Of a stretch of DNA of 64,000 nt, positions 24,508 through 34,059 are shown in pieces. The notes under the pieces are model-generated. The model did not search any database. It was not told where the DNA came from and worked only from the letters and a program-made list of their open reading frames with translations. The stretch lies in contig NZ_CP072425.1 of assembly GCF_017742995.1 (NCBI RefSeq), positions 434,001 to 498,000 on the forward strand, written 5' to 3'. This DNA is from Pseudoalteromonas viridis. GTDB taxonomy: Bacteria; Pseudomonadota; Gammaproteobacteria; Enterobacterales; Alteromonadaceae. The position numbers and the translations under genes were made by a program. Within the stretch, counting starts at the first letter, position 1. Each line of letters begins with the position of its first letter.

Positions 24508-25044
24508 TTAGTTTGCAGTATGATTTAAATTGCGACCACCGTCGGTTAATGAGCGGGGCCAATAATTGATCCAGTCCTGCTGATAGGTGATCTTGTTATC
24601 AGCGTTAAAGTGTAACACGGTTGTGAAGCGCCAGGGCCCCATTTCTCGCCCTTCATACTCAAAGCGGACATAGGTGCCACGGATCACAGCTCGACGTTGT
24701 TGCTCATCAAGGATCACTTCACTGAGTGTAAAGGTTTGCTCACCGTCCAGGATTTGCACGTTTCCCGCTGACCAGTTAAAAAACTCGGCCAGTGCCTGCT
24801 TGTTTTCTACGGCAAAGCCATAGTGCATGTCTTCCAGTTGTACTTCATCGGCGTAAAAAGATAAAAATTGCTCGAAGTCTCGACGTGCCTGATAAGTGCT
24901 AATGTAGTCGCTGAGCGTTTGCTTGAGCGCACCGGGCGCTTGCGGTGAATGATGGGCCTGTCGTGTTACACCACAGCCTGAAATCGCTGTCGTGATCAGT
25001 AACACAAGACACACAGTGAGTTGTGTGATGATAGTTGCGCGCAA
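24508..25044 (-). CDS. lipoprotein with SnoaL-like (NTF2 fold) domain
   Basis: 178 residues. The signal LTVCLVLLITTAISGC ends in a lipobox (ISGC), so the mature protein is a lipid-anchored envelope protein. The rest (FLSFYADEVQLEDMHYGF..., WSAGNVQILDGEQTF, WRFTTVLHFNADNKITYQQD) follows the SnoaL/NTF2-like pattern of small ligand-binding or isomerase folds. It lies 29 bases upstream of the YkoF-like gene and may be co-transcribed. No specific function can be assigned. Confidence 0.7.
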   Translation of the reverse strand: MRATIITQLTVCLVLLITTAISGCGVTRQAHHSPQAPGALKQTLSDYISTYQARRDFEQFLSFYADEVQLEDMHYGFAVENKQALAEFFNWSAGNVQILDGEQTFTLSEVILDEQQRRAVIRGTYVRFEYEGREMGPWRFTTVLHFNADNKITYQQDWINYWPRSLTDGGRNLNHTAN

Positions 25045-25075
25045 ATCTACCTCCGGGTATGAGTATCAATCTGAA

Positions 25076-25098
25076 ACAGGCCCTGCATGAGGGCCTGT
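25076..25098 (-). terminator. hairpin downstream of the GH109 gene
   Basis: ACAGGCCCT-GCATG-AGGGCCTGT, a perfect 9-bp stem with a 5-base loop, followed on the minus strand by a short T run (TTTC). It lies 44 bases after the GH109 stop and 32 bases before the lipoprotein start. Confidence 0.6.
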
Positions 25099-25141
25099 CG
25101 ATTGTATCATACCTAACCGGGATGATCTGTGAAGACGAACG

Positions 25142-26518
25142 CTAGGCGCCAACTATCCCCAGGGGTTGTGCACTTTCCCAGGCTCCACGGGTAAAGTCCG
25201 GGATCGTGACCGACTCGCTGCGGTTAGCGACCGATAATGCGGATAAAGGCGATATCACTGACCAGGCCGCGCCATCATACACATCCTGATCCAAAGGCTC
25301 GCCGTTGCGCAGACAATAGATCATTCGCCAGAACATTAAGAAGTCCATGCCACCATGCCCGCCGTTACGCTCGGCTTCGGCCCCCATTTTCAACCATAAG
25401 GGGTGGTCATACTTGGCATACCAGGCACTCATATCCTCATCCCACTCGTGAAACGACTTTGTGCCCCCCTGCTCCAGCGCAATGCGATTCGGGAACCCGG
25501 CAAATACGCCGTTGGTGCCCTGGATTAAATTATGTCGGGAGTAAGGGCGCGGTGTCGTCGTATCATGCTGGATCATGATAGAGCGTCCTTTAACCGTTTT
25601 TACCAAAGTGGTATTCATATCCCCGGCCACATATTGCCACTGGTTGCGCTGATGGTCCGGCGCAAACTCGCGCGCAGCATAAGCAGCGCGGCCCAGTGCC
25701 GGCGAGCTCATAGACGTCAGATAATCAAACCTGTCGCCCCGGTTGATATTCATATACTGAGAAACCGGGCCCAGACCATGAGTGGGATAGAGATTACCAT
25801 TGCGTTTAGTGTGCCACTCAGTGCGCCAGGAGCCAGTTTTATGTTCCAGCTCTTTCATTTGCCAGCGCAGCTCGTGAATATAGGCGGCTTCGCCGTGTAA
25901 CAGCTCACCAAACAGCCCCTGTCGCACCATATTCAGCACCATCAACTCGTCGCGACCGTAGTTGACGTTTTCCATCATCATACAGTTTTTCTGGGTCCGC
26001 TCGGCGGTATCAACCAGCTGCCACATTTCTTCAACCGTCAGGGCCAGTGGCACCTCAACAAAGGCATGCTTGCCACTTTCCATGGTATCCACAGCCATTG
26101 GGGCATGCCAGCGCCACGGGGTTGAAATGATAACGATGTCAATATCGTCCCGGGCAAGCATTTCCCGGTACGCAAATTCAGAGCCCTGATACAGCGCAGG
26201 CGCTTTCACACCGCGCTCAGTGAGATAATTGGCTGAACGCTGTAACACTTCATCATGTGTGTCACACAAGGCAACAATCTCGGCCCCGTCAATGTGACTC
26301 ATGCGTTTAACATGACCATAGCCCCGCTGACCTACGCCAATGAAACCAACACGCACCACATCCATTTTAGGCGCTATCAGTCCAATGACTGATTTACCCT
26401 GGCGCTCTGGTGCATGTTGCAATGGATCGGTCTTGCTCTGCGCACACCCGGAGACCACGCCTGCGGCAGCCGCAACCCCGGCAGCTTTAAGAAAATCCCG
26501 GCGATTTAAATTTGTCAT
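25142..26518 (-). CDS. GH109 family glycosidase (alpha-N-acetylgalactosaminidase-like), Gfo/Idh/MocA fold
   Basis: 458 residues. A twin-arginine signal ([20 protein letters not shown]) predicts folded export. The Rossmann motif [14 protein letters not shown] binds NAD+, and [14 protein letters not shown] is the conserved sugar-binding segment of the Gfo/Idh/MocA family. The C-terminal part with [24 protein letters not shown] and an [13 protein letters not shown] segment is typical of GH109 enzymes, which remove alpha-GalNAc by an NAD-dependent redox mechanism. The neighbouring NahK-like kinase and nucleotidyltransferase fit recycling of the released sugar. Other GH109 specificities are possible. 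Confidence 0.82.
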   Translation of the reverse strand: MTNLNRRDFLKAAGVAAAAGVVSGCAQSKTDPLQHAPERQGKSVIGLIAPKMDVVRVGFIGVGQRGYGHVKRMSHIDGAEIVALCDTHDEVLQRSANYLTERGVKAPALYQGSEFAYREMLARDDIDIVIISTPWRWHAPMAVDTMESGKHAFVEVPLALTVEEMWQLVDTAERTQKNCMMMENVNYGRDELMVLNMVRQGLFGELLHGEAAYIHELRWQMKELEHKTGSWRTEWHTKRNGNLYPTHGLGPVSQYMNINRGDRFDYLTSMSSPALGRAAYAAREFAPDHQRNQWQYVAGDMNTTLVKTVKGRSIMIQHDTTTPRPYSRHNLIQGTNGVFAGFPNRIALEQGGTKSFHEWDEDMSAWYAKYDHPLWLKMGAEAERNGGHGGMDFLMFWRMIYCLRNGEPLDQDVYDGAAWSVISPLSALSVANRSESVTIPDFTRGAWESAQPLGIVGA

Positions 26519-26660
26519 TATTATTATCCTCGAAGATACTTCTCCTGCACGCTAACGGATTGTACACGGGGTTGCAAAAGCATTGCGACAAATAGATATT
26601 TAATCGGTACAAAATGAATGCTAAAGATTCCAATAATGATGTGGTGCGTATTTCAGGCGA

Positions 26661-26684
26661 AAAAAAGCGCCCTGCGGCGCCTTT
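26661..26684 (-). terminator. Rho-independent terminator of the kinase operon
   Basis: On the minus strand AAAGGCGCCGCAGGGCGCTT continues into a run of T. It is a GC-rich stem with a short loop, 17 bases after the kinase stop. Confidence 0.85.
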
Positions 26685-26700
26685 CATATCTTTACGCCAC

Positions 26701-27774
26701 TCAGGCGGCATCAATAATATGGCTCAGTTGCGCTTGCTTCGCGACGATATCCTGATACAAGGCAAACTGGTTTTGCGCACGTTGCAGGTTATGCTCTGGA
26801 TATTTTGTGGCGAAGTAGTTATCCCCATCAAGGTAGTCCGTCAAAAAGCGCAGGCCAATCATAAACGGCATCACTTTCGCGCCGAGAATAAAACTGTGCT
26901 TTTCGGTATCAGTCAGGCTCGCTGACAGGGGCTTTTTGTATCCTCTCACCAGGGCTGCAAAGATCTCCTCGCGCACCCGCACATTCTCCAGATTGGTTGA
27001 ATCCTCCGCTTCAGGCGAGCAGAAGGTTCTAACCATATCGCCAAAATCATACAGCCAGTAGCCTGGCATACAGGTGTCCAGATCGATAACAGCACGCGCT
27101 TTATTTGACTCTGAGCAGAACAACATATTATTGATCTTGGTGTCGTTATGACACGCACGTAGCGGCAACTGCGCCTCTACATCGACAACTTCCTGAGCGA
27201 GTGAAAACTGTGCCCGACAAAATGCAATTTCCGACTGACACAAAGCGGCACGTCCGAGCGGATCCTGGCTGAGTGTTTCTTCAAACTTCTCAATACGCAT
27301 CGCCAGATTATGAAAGTCGGGGATCACATGGTGTAACTGAGTTGCATCAAAGTCATCTAATGCCGCCGCAAACTGACCAAATGCATTGGCGGCGATTTTC
27401 GCTTTGACTTCACTGTCGACAACATCTTCACTATAGCTGCCGCCAATGAACTCCAACGCACGCCAAACTTCATCCTCATGGTGTACCAGATATTCCCCTT
27501 TTATGGTGGGGACATGACGAATGATCGCCAATTCATACTCACCATCACGGGCTTTGCGCACCAAATGTTGCTCAATTTTTCTGGCATTGGTTACCAATTG
27601 CTCAGGCTCTGGAAAAACACAGGTATTGAGTTTTTGCACAACCAAAGCGCGCTGCTTATTTTTTAGCAACATCGTTGTATTAATATGTCCGTTACCGATT
27701 GGACGTAGAGAAACAGACGCTCCCTGCAAGCCAAATTGCTGCGATAAGACCTCTGCTATTGCACGATTTTTCAT
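26701..27774 (-). CDS. N-acetylhexosamine 1-kinase-like (NahK) phosphotransferase
   Basis: 357 residues, close to the length of NahK. RPIGNGHINTTMLL is the nucleotide loop, ACHNDTKINNMLF the catalytic HNDxxxxN loop, and AVIDLDTCMPGYWLYDFGD the metal-binding Asp. This set, with GNGHIN near the start, characterises NahK, which makes GalNAc-1-P or GlcNAc-1-P; homologues are often mislabelled mucin desulfatases. The ATG at 27774 (GAGGTAAC upstream) matches the family start and leaves 43 bases after the nucleotidyltransferase. Together they would convert free HexNAc to UDP-HexNAc. Confidence 0.8.
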   Translation of the reverse strand: MKNRAIAEVLSQQFGLQGASVSLRPIGNGHINTTMLLKNKQRALVVQKLNTCVFPEPEQLVTNARKIEQHLVRKARDGEYELAIIRHVPTIKGEYLVHHEDEVWRALEFIGGSYSEDVVDSEVKAKIAANAFGQFAAALDDFDATQLHHVIPDFHNLAMRIEKFEETLSQDPLGRAALCQSEIAFCRAQFSLAQEVVDVEAQLPLRACHNDTKINNMLFCSESNKARAVIDLDTCMPGYWLYDFGDMVRTFCSPEAEDSTNLENVRVREEIFAALVRGYKKPLSASLTDTEKHSFILGAKVMPFMIGLRFLTDYLDGDNYFATKYPEHNLQRAQNQFALYQDIVAKQAQLSHIIDAA

Positions 27775-27817
27775 TGTTACCTCATCGCCACTTTCAATAC
27801 GGTGGCAGGTGATAGGC

Positions 27818-28702
27818 TCATCCGTGACGTAGTTCATATAATAATCCTGAGACACTCTTTAATTCTTCTTTATAGGTGATACCAAACCAGCGTTCTGATG
27901 CACTATGTACCCTGACCCGAATCAGGCCTTGCTGAATACAACTTTGAATACAATCAGGCAAATAATACTCGCTTTTGACATCGCTGTCATAATTTTCTAG
28001 AAACTCGCAAAATCCGCGTTCTAATTGTGTCAGCAAGCATTGTGTAATGCCCCAGCAGGTCATCGATGCTAGGGCCGCCTCGGGCAAAACGACACGCTTG
28101 CCATCAGGCGCTAACCCCGACAACGTACCGTCAGCTTGATTAATATCCAGATACTCAACGACTTCAAGCAGGCTGTCTTTATGAGTTTGGCATATTCCGC
28201 GATTTACGCCACCTTGCGATGACAGAGTTTGTGCCAGCGGATAGCCCACAATGGCCATATCATTCTGTTCAGCTGCAGCGAAATGATTGACGAGCTGTTT
28301 AAAAGCATCTGGCCCGTAATAATCATCAGCCGTGATCACAATGGCATCACCCGGTATAAAGGGTTTTGCACACAACAATGCATGACCAGTTCCCCAGGGC
28401 TTTTCTCGCGATAGCGCTTTATTGGCAAAGCGCGATGGCAGATTATCAACGGCCTGTTCAACCAGGTCGACCTGCAAATCAGCGGGTAAGCGCGGCAAAG
28501 TCTGTTGCTCTATCAGCGGACGAACCTGACGGTTAATCACCAGCACAAGATGACGCACGCCAGCAGCAAAGGCATCCTGAATACTCAGTTCCATAATGGT
28601 GCAGTTAAAATCTGGTAATACCGCAATTTGCTTGTTACCGCCAAACCGAGTACCCAGGCCCGCAGCCAGGATCACCAGAGTCGGTTGTTTCCCTTTGTAC
28701 AT
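27818..28702 (-). CDS. sugar-1-phosphate nucleotidyltransferase (NTP_transferase)
   Basis: 294 residues. The signature LVILAAGLGTRFGGNKQIAV is at the N-terminus and ITADDYYGPDAF carries metal-binding acids. REKPWGTGHAL is the nucleotide-contact segment. The protein is similar to, but distinct from, UTP-glucose-1-P uridylyltransferases. The ATG at 28702 is preferred over a TTG seven codons earlier. It lies directly upstream of the NahK-like kinase, so the substrate is probably GalNAc-1-P or GlcNAc-1-P with UTP. The exact sugar is inferred. Confidence 0.75.
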   Translation of the reverse strand: MYKGKQPTLVILAAGLGTRFGGNKQIAVLPDFNCTIMELSIQDAFAAGVRHLVLVINRQVRPLIEQQTLPRLPADLQVDLVEQAVDNLPSRFANKALSREKPWGTGHALLCAKPFIPGDAIVITADDYYGPDAFKQLVNHFAAAEQNDMAIVGYPLAQTLSSQGGVNRGICQTHKDSLLEVVEYLDINQADGTLSGLAPDGKRVVLPEAALASMTCWGITQCLLTQLERGFCEFLENYDSDVKSEYYLPDCIQSCIQQGLIRVRVHSASERWFGITYKEELKSVSGLLYELRHG

Positions 28703-28869
28703 AGACAATGTCCAGCCACTCAAAAATTAAACGGCTAGTGTACATAGCTTCGCCATAAAATAAAAGCCGTTGTAAAAAGCGACATAACAGGTACATATTG
28801 ATAGCACTGAACAGCGCCAAGCAATACAAAGGTAATCCTTTGATAGATTGAGATAAAGTTAAAGTTTAA

Positions 28870-28897
28870 TGCGGATAAAATCGTGCTTCTATCCGCA
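28870..28897. other. inverted repeat downstream of the aldehyde dehydrogenase gene
   Basis: TGCGGATA and TATCCGCA arms around a 12-base spacer, 45 bases after the dehydrogenase stop. There is no clear U run, so it is either a weak terminator or an operator for the nucleotidyltransferase-kinase operon starting at 28702. The remaining intergenic bases show nothing else. Confidence 0.35.
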
Positions 28898-28941
28898 TCA
28901 GGCTGTCAAAAATGAACAGAAAGTTCCATATAGCGGAACAA

Positions 28942-30378
28942 TTAATCCGGGAACTTCTGGCACAGGTATTTAGTTTCCAGAAACTCCTGAAGCCCTTCTT
29001 TGGCCCCCTCGCGTCCCAGCCCGGATTGTTTTACCCCGCCAAAAGGCGCTACCGGATTTGATATAGCGCCTTCATTGATCCCCACCATGCCATATTCGAG
29101 CGCCATTGCGACCCGATGAATTTGCGACACATCCTGAGAATAAAAATAGGCGGCAAGCCCTTCATGGACCCCATTGGCCTGACGTATCACCCCCTGCTCA
29201 TCATCAAATGCAATGATGCTGACAACCGGCGCAAAAATCTCCTGGTGATAAATGTCCATCTTTTCGGTCACATCAAGCAAAATGGTCGGAGCCATAAAGA
29301 GACCTGCGCCAGCAGCGCCCTGATATACCCGCTGAGCGCCTTGAGCTAGCGCATCTTCAATCAGATGCTGCGCCTTATCTTTGGCTTTGGCGTTGATCAG
29401 TGGCCCGATATCGGTATCCGACTCTAACCCGTCGCCGACCACCAGTTTTTCAACCGCCTCACTGAGTTCATTGGTGAAGGCCTCTAGGACATCCTGATGA
29501 ACAAAAACCCGATTGGCGGCCACACAAGTTTGCCCGCCATTTCGAAACTTAGCCACCATTAAACCCGCTACCGCCTCTTCGACATCCGCACTAGAAAAAA
29601 CAATAAAAGGCGCATTACCTCCCAGCTCCATCGAGGTTCGCTTGACCGTGTCAGCACTGTGTGCCAACAGCTTTTTACCCACCAATGTGGAGCCGGTGAA
29701 AGTCAGCTTGCGCACCACTGGGCTTGCCAGTAACGGGGCGACCAGCGCCTCAGCATCATCCGTTACCAGAACCTGAAAAGCACCGTCTTCAAATCCAGCT
29801 TGCAGCGCCAGCTTAACCAACGCGATAGCACTGAGCGGCGTTTCTTCTGATGGTTTGAGGATAAACGGACACCCTGCTGCATAAGCCGGCGCCACTTTGC
29901 GCGTGATCATCGCCAGTGGAAAATTCCAGGGCGTGATCCCCAGCACCACGCCGACAGGCTGTTTAATTGCAGTCAACTGATGATTTGAGGTATGTGATGG
30001 GATCACCTCACCGTAAGCACGCCGGGCCTCTTCAGCAAACCACTGCACAAACCCCGCGGCATATCTGACTTCGGCCTTCGCTTCACGCAGCGGTTTGCCC
30101 TGCTCTTTGGTCATCAGCTCTGCCAGTACCGCTTCATTGTCCAGTATGAGCTGATACCAGCGCATCAGCACCTCGGCTCGCTGCTGGGCAGGATGCAGTT
30201 TAAGGATATCAAAACATGCCTGCGCTGCGCTGAGCGCCTGCTCTGCGGCCTCATTATCGGCAATGGAAACCGTCGCGATGGGCACCTCGTTGGCCGGGTT
30301 ATGTACCGTTAGCTGCCGCTGTGACTGCCAGGGACTGCCATTGACCCAGGAGTGGTTTTGTTCGGTGATAAGTGTCAT
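28942..30378 (-). CDS. gabD: NAD(P)+-dependent succinate-semialdehyde dehydrogenase-type aldehyde dehydrogenase
   Basis: 478 residues of the ALDH superfamily. GITPWNFPLAMITRK carries the catalytic Asn, MELGGNAPFIVF the general base Glu, and NGGQTCVAANR the nucleophilic Cys. NEGAISNPVAPFGGVKQSGLGREG is the C-terminal signature of GabD-type enzymes, oxidising succinate semialdehyde to succinate. The ATG at 30378 has GGAG 8 bases upstream. It follows the ferredoxin gene at the end of the isc cluster on the same strand, separated by a strong hairpin. The preferred semialdehyde (succinate or glutarate) is not certain. Confidence 0.85.
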   Translation of the reverse strand: MTLITEQNHSWVNGSPWQSQRQLTVHNPANEVPIATVSIADNEAAEQALSAAQACFDILKLHPAQQRAEVLMRWYQLILDNEAVLAELMTKEQGKPLREAKAEVRYAAGFVQWFAEEARRAYGEVIPSHTSNHQLTAIKQPVGVVLGITPWNFPLAMITRKVAPAYAAGCPFILKPSEETPLSAIALVKLALQAGFEDGAFQVLVTDDAEALVAPLLASPVVRKLTFTGSTLVGKKLLAHSADTVKRTSMELGGNAPFIVFSSADVEEAVAGLMVAKFRNGGQTCVAANRVFVHQDVLEAFTNELSEAVEKLVVGDGLESDTDIGPLINAKAKDKAQHLIEDALAQGAQRVYQGAAGAGLFMAPTILLDVTEKMDIYHQEIFAPVVSIIAFDDEQGVIRQANGVHEGLAAYFYSQDVSQIHRVAMALEYGMVGINEGAISNPVAPFGGVKQSGLGREGAKEGLQEFLETKYLCQKFPD

Positions 30379-30402
30379 TGCAAACGCTCCTTCCATAACT
30401 GA

Positions 30403-30427
30403 ACAGGGCCGCTAAATGCGGCCCTGT
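30403..30427 (-). terminator. strong hairpin between fdx and the aldehyde dehydrogenase gene
   Basis: ACAGGGCCGC and GCGGCCCTGT, a perfect 10-bp stem with a 5-base loop, 11 bases after the fdx stop. No U run follows, so it may slow RNA decay of the isc mRNA or partly attenuate read-through rather than act as a classical terminator. Confidence 0.6.
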
Positions 30428-30438
30428 AGAGACAAAGA

Positions 30439-30777
30439 TTAATGTTCTTCGTTGACGATATTGAGGTTGTATTTGGGGATTTCCACAACCAGGTCTTCAT
30501 CGGCAATCACTGCCTGACAACCCAGTCGGGATTCTGCTTCGAGCCCCCAGGCCTTATCCAGCATGTCGTCTTCCAGCTCATCGCTTTCTTCAAGCGAGTC
30601 AAACCCTTCACGGATCACCACGTGACAAGTGGTGCAGGCACAGGACTTTTCACAGGCATGGGGAATGCTGATGCCATTTTTCAGCGCCACATCCAGTACA
30701 GTTTTGCCTGATTCTGCTTCAATGGCTGCGCCTTCCGGACAAAGTTCTTCATGGGGTAAAAAGATAATCTGTGGCAT
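30439..30777 (-). CDS. fdx: ISC-type [2Fe-2S] ferredoxin
   Basis: 112 residues with cluster ligands in CEKSCACTTCHV and RLGCQ. It supplies electrons for Fe-S cluster assembly on IscU. The last gene of iscRSUA-hscBA-fdx, 1 base after hscA. The usual iscX does not follow; an aldehyde dehydrogenase does. Confidence 0.96.
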   Translation of the reverse strand: MPQIIFLPHEELCPEGAAIEAESGKTVLDVALKNGISIPHACEKSCACTTCHVVIREGFDSLEESDELEDDMLDKAWGLEAESRLGCQAVIADEDLVVEIPKYNLNIVNEEH

Positions 30778-30778
30778 A

Positions 30779-32641
30779 TTACACCTCGTCTACCGACTGA
30801 CCTTGCAGTGCGTGTTTAATTGATACATCCATACGGCGTGATGCAAACTCACTGCTTGCCTCATCCACCTGTTCGATTGCCGCTTTGATCGCTTGTGGAT
30901 CCGTGGCCGTTAGTCGTGCGTTATCAAGTGCGGCCATCGCATCGCGCAATGCCGTCAACTCTTGCTCATTAAGCAGCTCGCTGTCGGTCGCCAATGAGGC
31001 CTCCAGGGCTTCCAATACACGCAGCGCTTCAACCTGCTGCTCTTTGAGCATACGTGCCTGCATATCTTCTTTGGCATTACTCATAGAGTCTTTGAGCATC
31101 TGTGCAACCTGATCGTCGCTCAGGCCAAACGACGGCTTAACCTGAATTTCAGCCTGTACTTCAGTGGATTTCTCCATTGCAGACACACTCAGCAAACCGT
31201 CCGCGTCCACCTTAAAGGTTACGCGAATATGTGCCGCCCCTGCCGCCATTGGCGGAATGCCTTTAAGGCTAAACTTAGCCAAAGAGCGACAGTCATCAAC
31301 CAGCTCACGCTCGCCCTGCAACACATGCAGTGACATGGCCGTCTGACCATCTTTAAAGGTGGTGAACTCCTGCGCACGAGCAACCGGAATTGTGGTATTA
31401 CGTGGGATGATCTTCTCAACCAACCCACCCATGGTTTCCAGGCCCAAAGACAATGGCAAAACATCCAGCAGCAGCATATCTGAGTCCGGCTTGTTGCCGA
31501 CCAAAATATCTGCCTGAATAGCAGCGCCCAGTGCAACGACCCGATCCGGGTCAATCGACGTCAAAGGGGGCTTAGCAAAAAAGGATTCTACGGCGCTGCG
31601 GATCACAGGCATGCGGGTTGAACCACCCACCATCACCACTTCCAGCACTTGCTCTTTTTCAACGCCCGCATCTTTGAGCGCACGGCGGCACGAACGCAGT
31701 GTTTTCTTAACCAGTTCCTCTGCCAGCTCAGCAAACTGCGCTTGGGTAATGGTCACGGTGAACTCCTGCTCACGCACAGGCAACTGCACGTTTACCGTTT
31801 CATAGCTGGTCAGCGCTTCTTTACACGCCTTGGCTTTGTTAATGAACAGGCGCAGCTCTTTGGCTGTCAGGTCGGTTAATCCGGTTTGCTGTTTAAAGGT
31901 ATTCACCAGCAGCGCATCAAAATCGTCGCCGCCCAGGCTTGAGTCGCCGCCAGTGGCCAACACTTCAAATACACCTTTATTCAGGCGCAGAATAGAAATG
32001 TCAAAGGTACCACCGCCTAAGTCATAAACGGCAATCACGCCTTCCTGACCTGAATCCAGGCCATAAGCGACTGCCGCAGCGGTTGGCTCATTCAGCAAAC
32101 GCAATACTTTAAGACCCGCGATTTCAGCGGCATCTTTGGTGCTTTGACGCTGTGCATCATCAAAATAGGCAGGTACAGTGATCACCGCGCCCATCACATC
32201 TTCGCCACCAAAGCTTTCAACCGCGCGCTGATGGAGTGATTTGAGTATTTCAGCCGATGCCTGAACCGGACTGACAGGACCGGCACAGGTCTGAACCGCC
32301 AGGCTGCCCTGATGCTCAACAAAGGTATAAGGCAGCTGACCATAGCTGCTGGCAATTTCTTCGGCCGTTTTACCCAAAAAGCGCTTTACTGAGATCAGAG
32401 TATTTTCCGGATCCAATGCCGCTTCTTGCTGCGCCGACTTACCAACGCTTATCTGCTCACCGTGATAACGAACCACAGAGGGCAGCATCGCCTCGCCATT
32501 GATGTCGGTCAGGGTTTTGGTTTCGCCACTTTGCACCGTAGCAACCAACGAATTGGTGGTGCCCAGGTCTATTCCGATGGCCAGTTTATGTTCATGAGGT
32601 GCCGCGCTCTGCCCCGGCTCAGCAATTTGCAATAATGCCAT
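30779..32641 (-). CDS. hscA: HscA, Hsp70-type chaperone for Fe-S cluster transfer
   Basis: 620 residues. [15 protein letters not shown] and [16 protein letters not shown] are Hsp70 phosphate motifs, and [11 protein letters not shown] is the adenosine motif. HscA recognises the LPPVK motif of IscU (present here) and, with HscB, drives cluster release. Downstream of hscB in the isc operon. Confidence 0.97.
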   Translation of the reverse strand: MALLQIAEPGQSAAPHEHKLAIGIDLGTTNSLVATVQSGETKTLTDINGEAMLPSVVRYHGEQISVGKSAQQEAALDPENTLISVKRFLGKTAEEIASSYGQLPYTFVEHQGSLAVQTCAGPVSPVQASAEILKSLHQRAVESFGGEDVMGAVITVPAYFDDAQRQSTKDAAEIAGLKVLRLLNEPTAAAVAYGLDSGQEGVIAVYDLGGGTFDISILRLNKGVFEVLATGGDSSLGGDDFDALLVNTFKQQTGLTDLTAKELRLFINKAKACKEALTSYETVNVQLPVREQEFTVTITQAQFAELAEELVKKTLRSCRRALKDAGVEKEQVLEVVMVGGSTRMPVIRSAVESFFAKPPLTSIDPDRVVALGAAIQADILVGNKPDSDMLLLDVLPLSLGLETMGGLVEKIIPRNTTIPVARAQEFTTFKDGQTAMSLHVLQGERELVDDCRSLAKFSLKGIPPMAAGAAHIRVTFKVDADGLLSVSAMEKSTEVQAEIQVKPSFGLSDDQVAQMLKDSMSNAKEDMQARMLKEQQVEALRVLEALEASLATDSELLNEQELTALRDAMAALDNARLTATDPQAIKAAIEQVDEASSEFASRRMDVSIKHALQGQSVDEV

Positions 32642-32701
32642 AATGCTCTTTCACTTTGGTGAAGCTGGTTGTCGCTGCACTTTGCAGCCACACCGTATCA
32701 A

Positions 32702-33226
32702 TCAGTCGAACAGGCTGTCTTCTATTCGAGACAACTCGTCTTTCAATTTATAAACAAACTTGAGTTTACGAATATGATCCGCCGCGCGATGCAAGTCACT
32801 TTCGTCGCTGCTCGCTAAAAGCTCACCCAGACCGGCGCTATATTGCTGTTCCAGCTGTTTGGCTTGCGCTTCAAATGACTCGATTTCTGCTTCAGGATCG
32901 CCACTATGCTGAATGTCTTCCAGCGCTTCACGCAGCTCCATTTGCTGCATTAAAAAGGCCGGATCCTGCAAGGTTTGTTGCTCTGCACGAATATCCACGC
33001 CGCGCTCGCTCAGCATGTACTCAGCGCGCTTTACCGGGTGCTTTAACACCGCCAGTGCATCATTGATCTCTGCCGTCTTTTGTACCGCTAACAGTTTTTC
33101 GCGCTCGCCAAGATGGGCAAACTTGTCCGGGTGGACCGCGCGTTGCAGGTCAAGGTAACGCTGATTTAAAACGTTCAGGTCAACCTGATAGCTGACAGGT
33201 AAATCGAATAATTCAAAATATCGCAT
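32702..33226 (-). CDS. hscB: HscB, J-domain co-chaperone
   Basis: 174 residues. An N-terminal J domain (YFELFDLPVSY..., with the HPD motif in AVHPDKFAHL) and a C-terminal three-helix IscU-binding domain. It delivers IscU to HscA and stimulates its ATPase. The start chosen is the third of three close ATGs (33226), matching the family N-terminus MRYFELF. A hairpin separates it from iscA. Confidence 0.95.
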   Translation of the reverse strand: MRYFELFDLPVSYQVDLNVLNQRYLDLQRAVHPDKFAHLGEREKLLAVQKTAEINDALAVLKHPVKRAEYMLSERGVDIRAEQQTLQDPAFLMQQMELREALEDIQHSGDPEAEIESFEAQAKQLEQQYSAGLGELLASSDESDLHRAADHIRKLKFVYKLKDELSRIEDSLFD

Positions 33227-33242
33227 ACGCATCCAATACAGC

Positions 33243-33266
33243 AAAGCCCTACCAAGGCAGGGCTTT
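33243..33266 (-). terminator. attenuator-like hairpin between iscA and hscB
   Basis: AAAGCCCT and AGGGCTTT, 8-bp stem with an 8-base loop, followed by only a few T on the minus strand and ending 16 bases before the hscB start. It probably lowers expression of hscBA-fdx relative to iscRSUA, or stabilises the upstream mRNA. Confidence 0.55.
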
Positions 33267-33289
33267 AGAATTATTAATCACAAGAGAGA

Positions 33290-33613
33290 TTAAACGGTGA
33301 AACTTTCGCCGCAGCCACACTCGTCCTTCTGATTCGGATTATTAAACTTAAACCCTTCATTCAGACCTTCTTTGGTGTAGTCTAGCTCAGTACCGTCGAT
33401 ATACACCAGGCTCTTGGCATCGACGATGAGTTTGACGCCCTTTTCTTCAAATACCTCATCGCCTTCATCCAGCTCGTCGACAAACTCAAGTACATAGGCA
33501 AGACCTGAACAGCCGGTCGTTTTAATGCCGACTCTCAGCCCAATGCCTTTACCGCGGTTGGCCAAAAAAGTCTGTACTCGGCTTGCTGCCGACTCTGTCA
33601 GTGTCACTGCCAT
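33290..33613 (-). CDS. iscA: IscA, A-type Fe-S carrier
   Basis: 107 residues with the three conserved cysteines in TTGCSGLAY and the C-terminal CGCGESF. It carries clusters or iron to client proteins. It lies 9 bases after iscU. Confidence 0.97.
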   Translation of the reverse strand: MAVTLTESAASRVQTFLANRGKGIGLRVGIKTTGCSGLAYVLEFVDELDEGDEVFEEKGVKLIVDAKSLVYIDGTELDYTKEGLNEGFKFNNPNQKDECGCGESFTV

Positions 33614-33622
33614 AGTTATCTC

Positions 33623-34006
33623 TTACTTCGCTTGTTTACTCTTGTAGTCTGCGATTGCAGCCTGAATTGCGTCTTCTGCCAAAATTGAGCAGTGGATCTT
33701 TACTGGTGGCAATTCTAGCTCAGCACTGATATCGGTGTTCTTGATTTCACCGGCTTCATCTAGTGTCTTGCCTTTCACCCACTCAGTGACCAGCGATGAT
33801 GACGCGATGGCGCTACCACAGCCGTATGTTTTGAACTTGGCATCTTCAATGATGCCCTGATCCGATACTTTGATCTGAAGCTTCATCACATCGCCACAAG
33901 CCGGTGCACCAACCATACCGGTTGCGACACTTGGATCGTTTTTGTCTAATGACCCAACGTTACGTGGGTTTTCCACGTGGTCTATTACTTTGTTACTGTA
34001 CGCCAT
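33623..34006 (-). CDS. iscU: IscU, Fe-S cluster scaffold
   Basis: 127 residues. Cluster ligands are in GAPACGD, YGCGSA and IHCSILAEDA, and ELPPVKIHC contains the LPPVK motif bound by HscA. Clusters are built here from sulfur delivered by IscS. Confidence 0.98.
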   Translation of the reverse strand: MAYSNKVIDHVENPRNVGSLDKNDPSVATGMVGAPACGDVMKLQIKVSDQGIIEDAKFKTYGCGSAIASSSLVTEWVKGKTLDEAGEIKNTDISAELELPPVKIHCSILAEDAIQAAIADYKSKQAK

Positions 34007-34059
34007 AATTCTTTCCTCACTACCTGCCTATAGTATTAACTTGCTATACACGGATTTGC

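Noticed and set aside
24479..25141. TPP riboswitch upstream of the thiamine salvage genes
   Set aside because: The conserved CTGAGA and ACCTGAT-type elements are absent from both strands here.
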